From Oidiodendron maius Zn (Eukaryota; Ascomycota; Leotiomycetes; Myxotrichaceae), in assembly GCA_000827325.1 (NCBI GenBank), contig KN832874.1:590067-654066 (forward strand): DNA of 64,000 bases, in the 5' to 3' direction. Shown piece after piece: positions 1-10,816 of this stretch. Under the pieces are notes generated by a model. The model made no database searches. It was given only the letters and a program-made list of their open reading frames with translations, and had not been told where the DNA came from. The stretch's first letter is position 1. Each line of letters starts with the position of its first letter. The translations under genes and the position numbers were made by a program.

Positions 1-380
1 CCCTCTGATGGAACCATGACCATCTGTTTCAGGCAAAGGGCCTGTTTTCGGGCTTTTCTTCAGCATATCTTCAGACCCCGACTCAATACATTGCTTAGAG
101 TAGTTTGGTCCGTCTTCTTCATTTTGCCTTTTCGCTATTTAAGTCTAGCTTGTCATCTAACGGTACTAAATATCGTGCTACATTATCATGGCAATACATT
201 GTGCACCTAGCCCAACTGCCCCAGACCAGCATCGGTATACAACGCTATGAGTGTCTTTGGTTGTAGGAAACCAACAACATTAAGTCAGTCCTATATATTC
301 TGCCTTTTCTCTAGCTTCAGTAAATGTCTAGCTCCCAGTGTTTATATGGTATCATACAGTTCCATCGTAACAGCACTGAC
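1..380. other. No gene seen downstream of the elongase
   Basis: Short reading frames occur on both strands, but none has a recognisable motif, a splice pattern or family similarity. The stretch is probably the 3' flank of the elongase gene that ends at 381. I see no RNA gene or repeat here. Confidence 0.5.
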
Positions 381-1559
381 TCATGAAAATGATTGTCTGC
401 TCGAGCCAAGCTTGTGTCTTGTTTTGTTCGCAGACTTCGCTCCTCGTTTTGCCCCCCTGGATGTCCTGATTGCAGTCACTTCCGCCTTCTCTAGTTGCTG
501 CCCTGCGTTCTTTTTGACGGCCGTGATACTATCTCTGCCTTTCTCTATCTTTTGGTACGTGGCGATATAGAAAGAGATGAAGAGTACTAGATAAGAGCTC
601 AAAATTACGTCCCCGGCCACGGCAGCATAAGGGTCACCAGCGCATGTTCCGATATGCGGAAGATGCTGGGCGTATGTGCTAGTGAAATAGTCCCAGGAAG
701 CAAAGTACACGAATCCTGTTATCTAAAGTTAGACATCTACTAAGAATAATTTGAGAAGGTAGATTGCATACCCAAGTCCAGCACAAATTGAGCAATCTGC
801 AAGCGTGTTATCCATTCCTTCCAAGACACACGAATTCCCCGAGCGCTTTGAAAATAATACCAATACATTACAACATGGACGAATAAGTTCAAAGTAATAG
901 GAACCCACGAAACTGATGTATTACCAACTAGCTGTGTATAACATAGAAGTGCTGTAGCTGGATGGTGATAGCAGTGAAGGAAGGCTGTCATTCATCAGTT
1001 CCATGCTTGCTATGAATCGATAAGGCTACAAACATACTCAAGGGCTTCTTTTTAAGCACCAAAAATACAGTATCGATAAGTTCGACGTACTTCACGAGAT
1101 AATTCAACTAGAATACATCAGCATGGCTTCAATATTAGAGGCATTACCGCTCACGTAGTAGAGAACCACTAATGCCCTCGTCCAGCCGCTACTTCCGCAT
1201 ATATTCTCGTACAGCCCGTATCTCCACAAAGTTGGGAGCAGTTGCTCGGCAAATAGCACAAGCAAGGCTCCGCTGACAGCTGTAAGGATAAAGTTATGAG
1301 CCATAAATGGCCCATTGAGATCGAGCGGCTTCCGAGGCCGCATAAATTCCCTGCCTCCGAAAACGACCACTAGATATAGTGCAATCATTGCCATTGTTTC
1401 CTTAAATGTGGACAAGGCAGTTTCTCCGGAGCGAAATTTGAATTCATCTGCTGGGTATCCCATCAGTGACGCCCAGAGCTTGTCAAAATTTGCCCATGGT
1501 GACAGGCTAATTGGCCAAATAACTATAGGATCGTAAGTTGGAATGCTGCTAACAGACAT
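381..1559 (-). CDS. ELO-family very-long-chain fatty acid elongase (3-ketoacyl-CoA synthase)
   Basis: Condensing enzyme of ER fatty acid elongation, adding two-carbon units from malonyl-CoA to acyl-CoA. The model has four exons: 1559-1155, 1107-1038, 984-772 and 715-381 (340 aa). All three introns are GT-AG and 47-56 bp. The joined protein shows the ELO signature HCYHH (residues 162-166), preceded by the family block around '[15 protein letters not shown]', several hydrophobic membrane spans and a C-terminal Lys/Arg-rich tail. The internal sequence [15 protein letters not shown] near the N terminus is typical of fungal ELO2/ELO3-type enzymes. The start at 1559 (MSVSSIP) was chosen because the in-frame Met at 1757 adds residues unlike the family. 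It is divergent from a P450 and may act with the two P450s on long-chain lipids, which is inference. I cannot tell ELO1, ELO2 and ELO3 types apart with certainty. Confidence 0.92.
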
Positions 1560-2487
1560 GATGAGAGCTGTTGCACCAGGACTCAAACGAGTGAAAGGAA
1601 TGAGAAAGGGGTCGGAATTCAATACTGGGCAAACAAAAAGATGTGAGGAGACCGCGAAGACAAGAGCCAGCTGCTTGGCTTGTGTCTGTACAGCATTTGA
1701 CGTCGAGTCAACTATGCACAGTCTCTGACGCTGATGTTTCAAGAATATGAAGGGCAACGTATTATTAAATAATAATCAATATTGGCGCGTGAGGAAGTCG
1801 AAAATGCGAATGTTCAATGGGGCCTGTAACCAAAGCCAGCCAGACTCTCAAGTGGATGACGAATATTTTAATGCCCAGCCAAAGGCGGCCATCGCGCAAT
1901 TACCAAGTTTATTCGACCATCAATACTTGAATTGGCTCAATTTGATCGTGACTCTTAATACCTGTCGAAGTCATGGGCTCCGTTTAAGGCATAAACGATT
2001 CCGAGATATCCACTCTATCGTAAAACGAAAACAATACAGTGGGTAGGCAACAAACGGGAACTAGTGGCCGGGTTGACCACGAGTGAATCAACATAATAGC
2101 GTCTTACTGAGAAGTGACGCAGATTTCAAAAGGAAATTAAAGCCGCGGAAGGGAGTGAACATCTCCTCATGCTTCCCATAAGTTGCGGAAATTTGAACCA
2201 AGCGTTTCTATAGAGCTTGTGGGGCAATTCAATTGGGCAACGCAAAACCTTCCCTGTTTAAGGGAGCTTCATGTGCGAAAAATGATGCCGATTTTATGGC
2301 ATGACGACAGGGTGGGGGGATCGTGAGGAAGATGCTCATTGTTCATTGTCCTTACGGTTTGGCATTTGAATTGTAAGCTTTGCGTCTCTCGCTTTGCGAT
2401 CCCTCTTATTTGGTTTGGTTTTCGACCTTTTCTGTTCTGTCACTACTTCCATCCTTTGGTTTTGTCTTTAGTATTCTCAAATACACG
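1560..2487. promoter_or_regulatory. Divergent intergenic region, elongase / P450
   Basis: About 930 bp separate two divergent start codons, so both promoters should lie here. The last 150 bases before 2488 are pyrimidine-rich, as is common upstream of fungal start codons. No defined operator could be recognised, and the small reading frames show no family features. Confidence 0.4.
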
Positions 2488-4107
2488 ATGCTCTCTAAGC
2501 TTTCATTTCCCCATGTATTTGGAGTTTGCACGGCTTTGGGATGGTGTATCTCGAAGACCACCTCAAAACCCCTTCTTGAGACCCTACCATTGATTTATTT
2601 GACTATTCTCCCCATATACGCAACTCTGTACGTGTCATTTATATATCCTTTCTACATATCAGAGTTAAGGCACGTGCCGACAGTTCGAGGATATCCCCTC
2701 TGGGGCCAATTCTTCACCATTGTAACCGAGGAGTGTGGCGTTCCGCAGCGAAGGTGGTTCAAAGAGCATGGGCCCATAATTCGATACTTCTTTCCATTCG
2801 CAGCAGAGCGCATTGCTATTGCTGATGATAAAGCAATTCATCAAATGACCGTACGAAATCCGTACAATTATCCTAAGCCTGTTCGTGCCAAGCTATGGAT
2901 GGTGAGGATCTTGGGAGAAGGTGTACTGCTTGCGGAGGGCGACGAACATGTCCACCAGCGTAAAGCGCTTGCTCCCGGATTCTCTATAGGCTCTATCCGG
3001 GCCCTTGCACCGGTCTTTTGGCAGAAAGCACTCTTGTTGTCTAAACTATGGAAGGATGAAATGATGGAATCTCAAGTCGACACTAAATCGATTGAAGTTC
3101 TTGAATGGCTCAACCGTACAACATTGGATATCATTGGACAGGCCGGGTTTGGGACGGACATCAATTCACTTGAGAACCCTCAAACACCTATTAGAGAGGC
3201 ATACCGTTTGGTGTTTGCCTTTGATATTGGCTCCCGAATCCTACATGGAATGCAAGCATTCATGCCGAGCACCAAATACATACCTGCGAAAATGAACAGA
3301 GACATGGAAGCTGCTAGGAATATAATTTTCAACAAGGCGATGGATATTATAAAAGAGAAAGAAGGACAGGCTGAAGCAGATACAAAACATAACGACATAA
3401 TTGCTTTGATATCGAAAGATAATTTCAAGAAGAAGACGGAGGGGGAGGAAGGGCTGTCACTTAAAACGATGAGAGATCAAGTGATGACCTTTCTAGGAGC
3501 AGGACATGATACCACAGCTACAGGCGTCGCATGGACATTACATCTCTTGGCAAAATACCCGAAAATTCAGTCGCGGTTGCGAGACGAAATAAGGGAGTAT
3601 ATGCCATGGCTCTTTGACAAGACGACGCGAAACGATCCAATAGAACTCGCCAAAGTCGATGCGGACCAGCTTCCATACCTCGACAACGTCTGTCGCGAAT
3701 CTCTTCGTTACATTCCACCCATCCCGATGACGGTTCGAGAATCTATCGCCGATGATAAACTTGGACCTTACTTCATCCCCAGCGGCACAATCGTCTATGT
3801 GCTAGCAAACTCGATTAATAGACTGCCTATGTATTGGGGTCCTACGGCTGATGAGTTCGACCCTGATAGATGGGATGACCTGCCAGGCACATACACAAAG
3901 AACGCATTCATGACGTTCCTGCAAGGACCAAGAGGTTGTGTAGGAAGAAAGTTTGCCGAAACGGAGATGAAAATCATTCTATGCTGTTTATTAAGCTTGT
4001 ATAACTTTGAACCCGACAAGTCGATTGCAGATCCGGAAGAATTAAAAATGTGGAGATTGGTCTTAAGACCTAGAGACGGGGTTAGTCTGAATACTACACT
4101 GTTGTAA
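2488..4107 (+). CDS. Cytochrome P450 monooxygenase, intronless
   Basis: Microsomal-type haem-thiolate monooxygenase of 539 aa. An N-terminal hydrophobic anchor (about residues 20-55) is followed by the conserved fold. The I-helix oxygen-binding motif AGHDTT is at 338-343, the K-helix ExxR (ESLR) at 404-407, a PERF-like 'FDPDRW', and the haem loop FLQGPRGCVGRKF has its Cys ligand at 484. The frame is open from 2380, but the Met at 2488 gives a normal-length membrane anchor, so I chose it. No intron is needed. The substrate is unknown; the overall pattern resembles fungal CYP4/CYP3-clan enzymes. It lies head-to-tail with another P450 (5187) and divergent from a fatty acid elongase, which makes a lipid substrate plausible but unproven. 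Confidence 0.9.
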   Translation: MLSKLSFPHVFGVCTALGWCISKTTSKPLLETLPLIYLTILPIYATLYVSFIYPFYISELRHVPTVRGYPLWGQFFTIVTEECGVPQRRWFKEHGPIIRYFFPFAAERIAIADDKAIHQMTVRNPYNYPKPVRAKLWMVRILGEGVLLAEGDEHVHQRKALAPGFSIGSIRALAPVFWQKALLLSKLWKDEMMESQVDTKSIEVLEWLNRTTLDIIGQAGFGTDINSLENPQTPIREAYRLVFAFDIGSRILHGMQAFMPSTKYIPAKMNRDMEAARNIIFNKAMDIIKEKEGQAEADTKHNDIIALISKDNFKKKTEGEEGLSLKTMRDQVMTFLGAGHDTTATGVAWTLHLLAKYPKIQSRLRDEIREYMPWLFDKTTRNDPIELAKVDADQLPYLDNVCRESLRYIPPIPMTVRESIADDKLGPYFIPSGTIVYVLANSINRLPMYWGPTADEFDPDRWDDLPGTYTKNAFMTFLQGPRGCVGRKFAETEMKIILCCLLSLYNFEPDKSIADPEELKMWRLVLRPRDGVSLNTTLL

Positions 4108-5186
4108 ATATTATTGGGAGCCAGAGGCAAATCTTCAATTAATTTTAGTAATACCACATGTAACTAAGACGTCCATAAACATATCTGAAGAACTTTCGCC
4201 TCGTTCGGCGAGAAAAATCGGTCGAGATTTACTGCAAGATATTCGTATCAAGCTGAGTCCGCATCCTAACAGCAATATTATTTGGAACCTACAAACTGCC
4301 ATTATATCGAATAGTGATTCTTCCTATACCAATAGTTTTATATCAACTGCTTAATGCGATTGCTCTTCTATCTTCTAAGACCTTGAAGCACACGACGGTA
4401 ACCTTACCAGCCCGCTGACACTTTGGGATTATAATATTCGATGGCGTAACGCGATAGGTTGCCTGAGAAATCAGTCCTGTGCTAAAGATATTATTTCGAT
4501 ATTCGTTTCTCATGGCCACATTTTGTGGTTATCCGTCTTTCGTTACGCAGCGGAATTTGCCCAGTCTCCTCCTGTATTGTCAAATTTCGCTGGGACCTTT
4601 ACATGGACCATAAGTGACGGCATCCAAATCTCCGCATATAATCAGGTGTGTCAACATAAACATCTATCATAGATCCGGCTAAAAGTGGTGCCATGATAGT
4701 ACTTTCTAACTTCTGGAACTGCTACTCAAATTTGACCCATGTTCAGCTGGCGAATCAAATTAGTGAAATTGCAGACGGCTCGAAAAGGGGGTAATTCGCT
4801 TAATTTTGGCCGTATCCCGATTTAGAAAGCTTTGGTTGACAACACGTTCAACCCGCCCGCTGTCCTAGAATAGGCAATAATGATAGCATGGCAGACAGGG
4901 GAGAAAAAGACAAGCTTGGTGACGGTGCCTATGACATCTCTTGTTAACGGGGTGTGTTGGCAAGGCCATTCAGCATCCAGCTTGTAGGATGAGATATTCA
5001 ACCAACCTGCAATCGAATGAATTAATTGGCATGAAGCAAGATAATTGGTCCTCGAGTCCATCACCTACTGTATGTCTTCATAGAAGTGTGATTTATGAAG
5101 CTAATCCACTCTACGGTTACAAAAGGTAATTGCCGTAGAGTCTACATCCATCTACGACGTGCTCAGACTTCCGAGTCAAAAACAAC
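4108..5186. other. Intergenic region between the two P450 genes
   Basis: About 1.1 kb without a supportable gene. It presumably holds the 3' end of the first P450 and the promoter of the second. Short frames on both strands lack motifs. No repeat or RNA gene was recognised. Confidence 0.4.
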
Positions 5187-6832
5187 ATGAATGGATGGCT
5201 GACAGTATCCATCATTGGCATTGGTGGTCTCGTTGTATTTCGGTTTATTACTGTCCAGCTAAACAGAGGGAAGTATGAAAGAGACTCGGCAGCACGTGGC
5301 TGTCGCCCCGCCCCGACACTTCGAAGCAACAATCTTCTGGGCACATCACGGCTGACGGAATCCATCCGAGCAACAAAAGAAGACCGTGGACCCCAGTATG
5401 TTATTTCGGCTATGAACGATGTCGGATCGGATATCCATACTGTACGAGTCCCGATCCTCGATTACGAACTGCTGGTTACAAGAGATCCAGAGAACGTGAG
5501 GGCGATGTTGTCAACCTTGTCGCATGATTATGATATTAGTGCCACCCGAGCTACAGCCTTTATGCCTCTACTTGGTCATGGAATATTTACCAATAGAGGG
5601 ATGCAATGGAAGCACTCACGAGCTTTGGTGCGACCCCAATTTAAACGTGATGAGATTGCGAACCTTGAATTTATTGAAAGGCATTTCCAAACCCTCCTGG
5701 ATGTTCTAAAGCATATGCGCAAAGGAAACGGATGGACAGAAGTGGTGGATCTCCAGCCACTATTCTTCTATTTCACTCTCGATACAGCGACTCAATTCCT
5801 CTACGGCCAATCCGTCGGCTCCCAGGCGTCTATAGCAACCGGAAGACGAACAGCTACGGGTATTGATGGGGCAGCCTTTTCCAGAAACCTCGACGCCGCA
5901 AAGCACTTTGTGGACAAACGGGGAGCGCTAGGGAAATTTTCCTGGCTGTTTCCTCACAGGAGAGAGATGAATCGACGTTGTTCAGAAATCCACAAGGTGG
6001 TTGACGAGATGATCAACAACCGTATAGAAGCAAAGCATAAGCCAACGCTGCTTGAGGTTGAAGAGAAAAGCCGGAAATTCGTCTTACTTGATGAGTTGCT
6101 AGAAGAGACAATGAACCGAGCAGAATTACGTAACGAGACCTTGCATATTCTAGCTGCAGGGCGTGATCCCACTGGATGCCTTTTGAGCTGGACTTTCTAC
6201 CTCCTAGCGAGGCATCCGAGAGTATATGAAAAGCTGCGTGGGGTTGTGCTTGAGGAATTTGGCACTTCGGCTACAACAAGAGAGGTGCTGGACTATGCTA
6301 CACTGAGAAGGTGCGAATATCTTAGCTACGTGCTGCATGAAGTCCTCCGAGTGATCGCTATTATACCCATGAATGAGCGTGTTGCAATTAGAGACACAAC
6401 ATTGCCTCGCGGTGGAGGTGACAGCGGCTTATATCCTATATTTGTACGGAAAGGGATACAGGTGTTAATTCCCGCATATGCAATCCAGCACCGCCCTGAT
6501 ATCTGGGGAGAAGATGCGGAAGAATTTAGACCCGAAAGATGGGAAGACCACAAGATAGGTTGGGAATGGATTCCATTTGGTGGCGGACCAAGAAAATGCC
6601 TGGGCCGTAAGCATTTCCTGTTTTACCGTATACCTAACCAGTTAGCTTGTGCTTACATGTGTCCATCACAGAGCAATTTGCCTTCACTGAAGCGTCTTAC
6701 GTAACAGTACGTCTTCTCCAACACTTCGATATACTGCAGAATAAGGACCCAGAGAGAGACATAAAGCTTCACACTGCTATTGAAAATCGAAGTGGCACAG
6801 GGGTAAAAGTAATGCTTCATGAAGTGGGTTGA
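5187..6832 (+). CDS. CYP52-like cytochrome P450 (alkane / fatty acid hydroxylase type)
   Basis: Two exons (5187-6606, 6672-6832) give 526 aa. The intron (GTAAGC...CACAG, 65 bp) interrupts the haem loop, and splicing restores CLGQQFAFTEASYV exactly as in CYP52-type enzymes. An N-terminal membrane segment (residues about 3-24) is followed by 'LLGHGIFTNRG' and 'ALVRPQF', also typical of this group. The I-helix reads AAGRDPTG, the K-helix EVLR is at 385-388, 'ATLPRGGG'-type text follows, and the haem Cys is 471. Family members hydroxylate the terminal carbon of alkanes and fatty acids in the ER. The I-helix has Pro (328) where AGRDTT normally has Thr, which could alter activity. Proximity to an elongase and a second P450 suggests lipid oxidation. 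Confidence 0.9.
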
Positions 6833-7340
6833 TTGAAGGATGTGTCACTGCATACTTAGAATTCAACAAGATGTTTGAAGTGATACATCTTTAACGTGCA
6901 TGTGTTAACTGCTACGATACAATAGAGAATCGATGTTCATTCATTAAGAGTCGTTAACGCGGAATTGGTATTTTCAGCTGTGAAGGGTTATTTTGTCAGA
7001 AATTGAACATCGTTATAGCTCTATTTAAGGAGAAATATCGCTTTGAACTGTTATGTTCTTGATAGGCAGGATATCGTCTTCATATACCTGGCTTGATTCT
7101 GAATTATTCCAAGTTTGTATATATATGTGAATAACTCGTCTGAGGTAAGATTCAGACACTGGAGTAACATATCCATCATTCAGTCGCCGTCTTAGCCACA
7201 GCTATATCTATACGCATAGCTTATATATTCTCAAGTGACTGCCACCTTTTCCCTTTAGTACAATACAGAATAAAGTATCAAACACGAACCACAGGATATA
7301 TCACGCAGTTTACGCTAAGTACTTCGCAATAATCATAGCA
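6833..7340. other. Intergenic, AT-rich flank
   Basis: About 500 bp, AT-rich, with TATA-like runs around 7120 and 7225 upstream of the repeat-protein gene. No gene or RNA recognised. Confidence 0.35.
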
Positions 7341-8336
7341 ATGTCAAGCAAGGACATGCCAGCTAGCTCGAAAAGCGTGAAGAATAATTCCGATGCCGCA
7401 TCATCGTCGAATCTAGCCAACGCATCATCTCGACAATCAATAGCTTCCCTTTCTAAAACCAGTGTCCCTTCGTCAGCAAGAGAGCCGATAGAGTCTGTTA
7501 AATCCTCGACTTGTCTTCCTCGAGGGATGGGCATGGCAAAAAACACAACTACTGGCGGTGCCGCACCTATAAGAAGGCTGCCCATAGTTTCAATGCCTCC
7601 CAGTGCGAAGTCAGTCATCTCTCAATCTCTGGTTCCCAAGTCTGCAAAGGGCACAAAACTTATTCGAGATGGGGCCACTCGGCCAACGAAGCTTCATCGC
7701 GATAATATTTTGGAAGGCACGAAGCTTCATCGTGATGATATTACTTCGCAAAGCAAAAAGCTTTCCCGTGATGATATTATTTCACAAGGCATGAAGCTTT
7801 ATCGAGACGATATTTTGAAAGGCACGATGCTGTACCGAGACGATATCGATAAAGGAACAAAACTGTTCCGTGATGATATTGATCAAGGCACAAAGCTTCA
7901 CCGCGATGATATTGAAAAAGGGACCAGGCTTGATCGGGATGATATGTCCCAAGGCACAATGCTTTTCCGGGATGTCTCTAGATCCATGGCTCCTCCAGGA
8001 ACGAAATCCATCTTCCTTAGCCCTCGAGATATATCTATGGCGTCGCGTCAAACCCAGATTGAACACCTCCCACCAAAGGAGCGTGATGAACAGGAGCAGT
8101 GGGCCCAAGAGCTTATCAGACGCATTGGAGCTTGTCCTGAAGGGTATGATTGGACCCGTATGCCGGGCGGGTACCAGTGCAAGGGCCGAGGACATGCCAT
8201 AACGGATGATATGCTTGAGGAGGGAAAGGGAGGGATATGGGCGCTACCGACAAAGAAGTGGGAGGAAAAGGATGGCCCATACTATTTGCGAAATGGAGAA
8301 TTCCGCAAGGTTAAACCTAGTAGTCAAGGCCCCTAA
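7341..8336 (+). CDS. Unrecognised protein with tandem GTKLxRDDI repeats
   Basis: Single open frame of 331 aa. Residues 1-105 are Ser/Ala/Lys-rich and look disordered. Residues about 107-211 hold roughly nine imperfect tandem copies of an 11-12-residue unit with consensus GTKLHRDDI plus two or three variable residues; Leu, Arg, Asp-Asp and Ile are the near-invariant positions, and the last copies degrade to RDDM and RDV. A different C-terminal segment (about 245-331) is rich in Trp, Gly and charged residues (DWTRMPGGYQCKG, GGIWALPTKKW) and looks like a small folded domain. I do not recognise the family. There is no signal peptide or membrane segment. The repeats differ from each other at third codon positions as well as in residues, which suggests selection on the protein rather than a recent DNA slippage. 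Confidence 0.7.
   Translation: MSSKDMPASSKSVKNNSDAASSSNLANASSRQSIASLSKTSVPSSAREPIESVKSSTCLPRGMGMAKNTTTGGAAPIRRLPIVSMPPSAKSVISQSLVPKSAKGTKLIRDGATRPTKLHRDNILEGTKLHRDDITSQSKKLSRDDIISQGMKLYRDDILKGTMLYRDDIDKGTKLFRDDIDQGTKLHRDDIEKGTRLDRDDMSQGTMLFRDVSRSMAPPGTKSIFLSPRDISMASRQTQIEHLPPKERDEQEQWAQELIRRIGACPEGYDWTRMPGGYQCKGRGHAITDDMLEEGKGGIWALPTKKWEEKDGPYYLRNGEFRKVKPSSQGP
7650..7975 (+). repeat. Coding minisatellite-like array, 33-36 bp units
   Basis: Tandem units of 33 or 36 bp inside the gene at 7341-8336. Each carries a version of AARCTTCAYCGNGATGATAT encoding KLHRDDI. Units remain in frame, with diverged third positions. Confidence 0.75.
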
Positions 8337-8942
8337 ATATCCTTCATTGGAGGAAATTCTGATATAAGCAATGGTTATCGTTGATTTTGCCATTTTTAGA
8401 GAATAGGACATTGGGAACATGTTGTTAATTCAGACTAATGCGTTATGAGACTGCCGCCGTATACAAATGTCGCTGATTTTCTTCATACCTCCCTTATTGT
8501 TTATATTTTCGAGTTTAAGTTCCATACGCGCTATTAACTTGCCGGAAGTGTCGCTTAAGCTTTGATAAGGTTCCCTTTGCCTAAACGTATTTTGATTGCT
8601 CCACAAGTAAAGTTGGTCGAAAGGTCCTTCTCCTATAACACGGCATATTGATCACCTTGACGAATTGATATATATTGCATCGTTGTTAAGATCAAGAGTC
8701 ACAGTTATGCTCGGAGCCTGACGTGGTATCGATTGGGTTACAACGTTCGCTACAAGTATCTATGGGACATATGTAGAAAGCGGTAACTATTTATGCCTCA
8801 AAAATACCTGAATGCCTTAGGTTTACTCATGACAAGAATGCTCTAGATAAATTTTTTTCCAGTCACAGTAAACCCCTCTACTAACAATGAAAGCAAAGAC
8901 TCATTCTCTTAAACGCGCGCTATAAAACGAAGCCCTGTCACC
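8337..8942. other. Intergenic region upstream of DPH3
   Basis: About 600 bp, AT-rich. It holds the 3' flank of the repeat-protein gene and the promoter of DPH3. Nothing further recognised. Confidence 0.35.
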
Positions 8943-9206
8943 ATGGCGGAGAATATTTACGATGAGATCGAAATCGAGGACATGACCTACGATCCCACAC
9001 TTCAGATATACCACTACCCATGCCCGTGTGGCGACCGTTTTGAGATCGCCATCGCGGACCTGCGAGACGGCGAGGAGATTGCGGTCTGCCCGAGCTGCAG
9101 TTTGATGATTCGGGTAGTGTTCGAGGTTGATAATCTTCCCAAGGAAGAGGACGAAGCGATGGCGATTGCACCTGCTGCTGAGGCGCAGATGCCTATTGCG
9201 GCATGA
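8943..9206 (+). CDS. DPH3: Diphthamide biosynthesis protein 3 (CSL zinc finger)
   Basis: Small protein of 87 aa, the family's usual size, in one exon. DPH3/KTI11 is the electron donor to the Dph1-Dph2 radical enzyme in the first step of diphthamide formation on elongation factor 2, and it also works with Elongator in wobble-uridine modification. The CSL zinc-binding residues are Cys27 and Cys29 (YPCPCGD) and Cys49 and Cys52 (CPSCSL). The DEIEIEDM acidic start and RVVFEV strand match orthologues. The C-terminal 20 residues are Ala/Glu-rich and variable. It acts in the cytosol and nucleus. The start ATG follows a CACC context. Confidence 0.96.
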   Translation: MAENIYDEIEIEDMTYDPTLQIYHYPCPCGDRFEIAIADLRDGEEIAVCPSCSLMIRVVFEVDNLPKEEDEAMAIAPAAEAQMPIAA

Positions 9207-9893
9207 GCACAGGGCAGATTACTGGACAGCATATATACAGCAACGCATTTGAAATGGAAACGTGCTAAGACGCATACCGTGTGGAGTTGAGTAGGACAAG
9301 ACAAGTGGCACATTGAGATGCCTCTTGGGAGGGGAGATTGCGACTGTAAAATTTCAGAAGATGAGGCTGGAACAGTCACGGCACGCGGGAAAACGCCCGA
9401 GTCGTGCTGATAAGAGGATGCGGAGATCGTGAAAGCATGGATTGGACAACATATGTCCCGGATTGGGGTATTATGAGGACCATTAGAGTGATGGCTGGTT
9501 CTCTAGACTGCTGTCTAAATATCGGTACCTGGGCAAAGAGTTCAGAGAAGAGGACATCTAGAACAGCGGTTTTAACACGGTCATATATCTGGTCATGGAA
9601 GACTCCAGAGCAGGAAGAGGACAATGAATTTTCTTGGAATAACCCTTGGATTCTCATGAAACTAATACAGAATGCATGACACACTGGCAAGGATCCCAGT
9701 ACGTCCAATCATGCCCCACGAAGAAATAGGAGAAATCAAATACACCACAAACTGTTTCTGCAATCCGTTTCAGGAGGCCGTTTAGCCCTGGAAGGTCTTT
9801 CCATACCTACCATGGTTGTCTCTGCTCAATCATATCCACATACACTTATAGTCCAGCATTTCGGCAGTTCAGCAATTGTCGTGTGATATCCCC
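9207..9893. other. Convergent intergenic region, DPH3 / frataxin
   Basis: About 690 bp between the 3' ends of two convergent genes. Short frames on both strands have no motifs. I see nothing else in it. Confidence 0.4.
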
Positions 9894-10555
9894 TCAGAGG
9901 TCCTCTCCCAGATCTATACCTAGCTCGGTCTCTAGTAAATCCGCCAGTGTAGAGCTGTCTCTTAAGTAAACCCACGAACCCGCGCCCGTACCCTCTTTTG
10001 AATCTTGTCCTTCGCTCCAGATAGCATAGTCGTACCTCTTAGGTCCTGAAATCGGGGAAGAAAGCCAGATCTGTTTATTAGGTGGCTGCTTATTGATTAC
10101 ATATGTTCCTGCCGGAGGGAATTTCAGCGTGAGGACTCCAGACTATAGCTTAAATTAGCATCTGCATTCAAGAGCTAAAAGATGGAGGAAACACGAACGC
10201 TATACTCGACATCCACATTCTCTTTCTCTTCCTGTAATTGTTCGAGCTTCTCAACGATCAAATCTATGTATTCATTAGACAACTCTTCGTACTGCTCATC
10301 GCTGATGTTGGCTGCTTTAGGAGCTCCTGACGTAGGTTCTGTAGCAGTTGGCTGCGGGTTCTCGGATTCGGGAGAGAGGCCCTTGGGGGCAATTGAGGTG
10401 GTAGAGAATGCGCGGATCCTGGGTATTGAGAGGATTCGAGGCGCTTGTTGTGAAGTCTGGCGCAAGGTGAGGAGTCGAGGAGCTGAAGTCAGGGTTCGTT
10501 GTCTGAGCGAATGGGAGGCTGCTCGGGCGAGCTTTGGGATGGATGTTCGTGACAT
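9894..10555 (-). CDS. YFH1: Frataxin, mitochondrial iron-sulfur assembly factor
   Basis: Two exons (10555-10199, 10142-9894; 56-bp intron) give 201 aa. Residues 1-60 are rich in Arg, Ser and Leu with 'RAFSTT', a mitochondrial targeting peptide with a likely processing site. The CyaY/frataxin fold follows: an acidic helix ([22 protein letters not shown]) that binds iron and the Nfs1-Isu scaffold, then beta strands with '[28 protein letters not shown]', including the conserved [10 protein letters not shown] and SGPKRYD blocks. The intron is phase 0 and joins EYS to SGVL. The gene is divergent from AP-3 sigma, with 261 bp between start codons. Confidence 0.96.
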
Positions 10556-10816
10556 GGCGACGACTGAAGGGAGAAGTGAATTGAGATTTGCGTCTGGATG
10601 GATTCTCCTGTATTATATGGTGTTGTTGTGGATTGGACGCAAAGCCAATTTGTCGTCAGTCGAGCACAGCATCCTTGAGCTACCCCACAATCTCGCTAGA
10701 AACTCGTAGCATGAACTTAGCCAGCCCTTGGGTTTGTATCATCCATAACTGCAACCCTCAAACCAACTTCCTTGGTATTATAATCTCCTCTCTTCCGTGA
10801 GTTAAATATACCCAGT
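10556..10816. promoter_or_regulatory. Compact bidirectional promoter, frataxin / AP-3 sigma
   Basis: Only 261 bp lie between the two divergent ATG codons, so both genes must start transcription within it or share elements. No specific factor site could be assigned. Confidence 0.5.

Noticed and set aside
381-1757. First impression of the hydrophobic minus-strand frames as a terpene cyclase (PaxB/AtmB type)
   Set aside because: Joining the exons gives the ELO motif HCYHH and elongase blocks, which settle the family.
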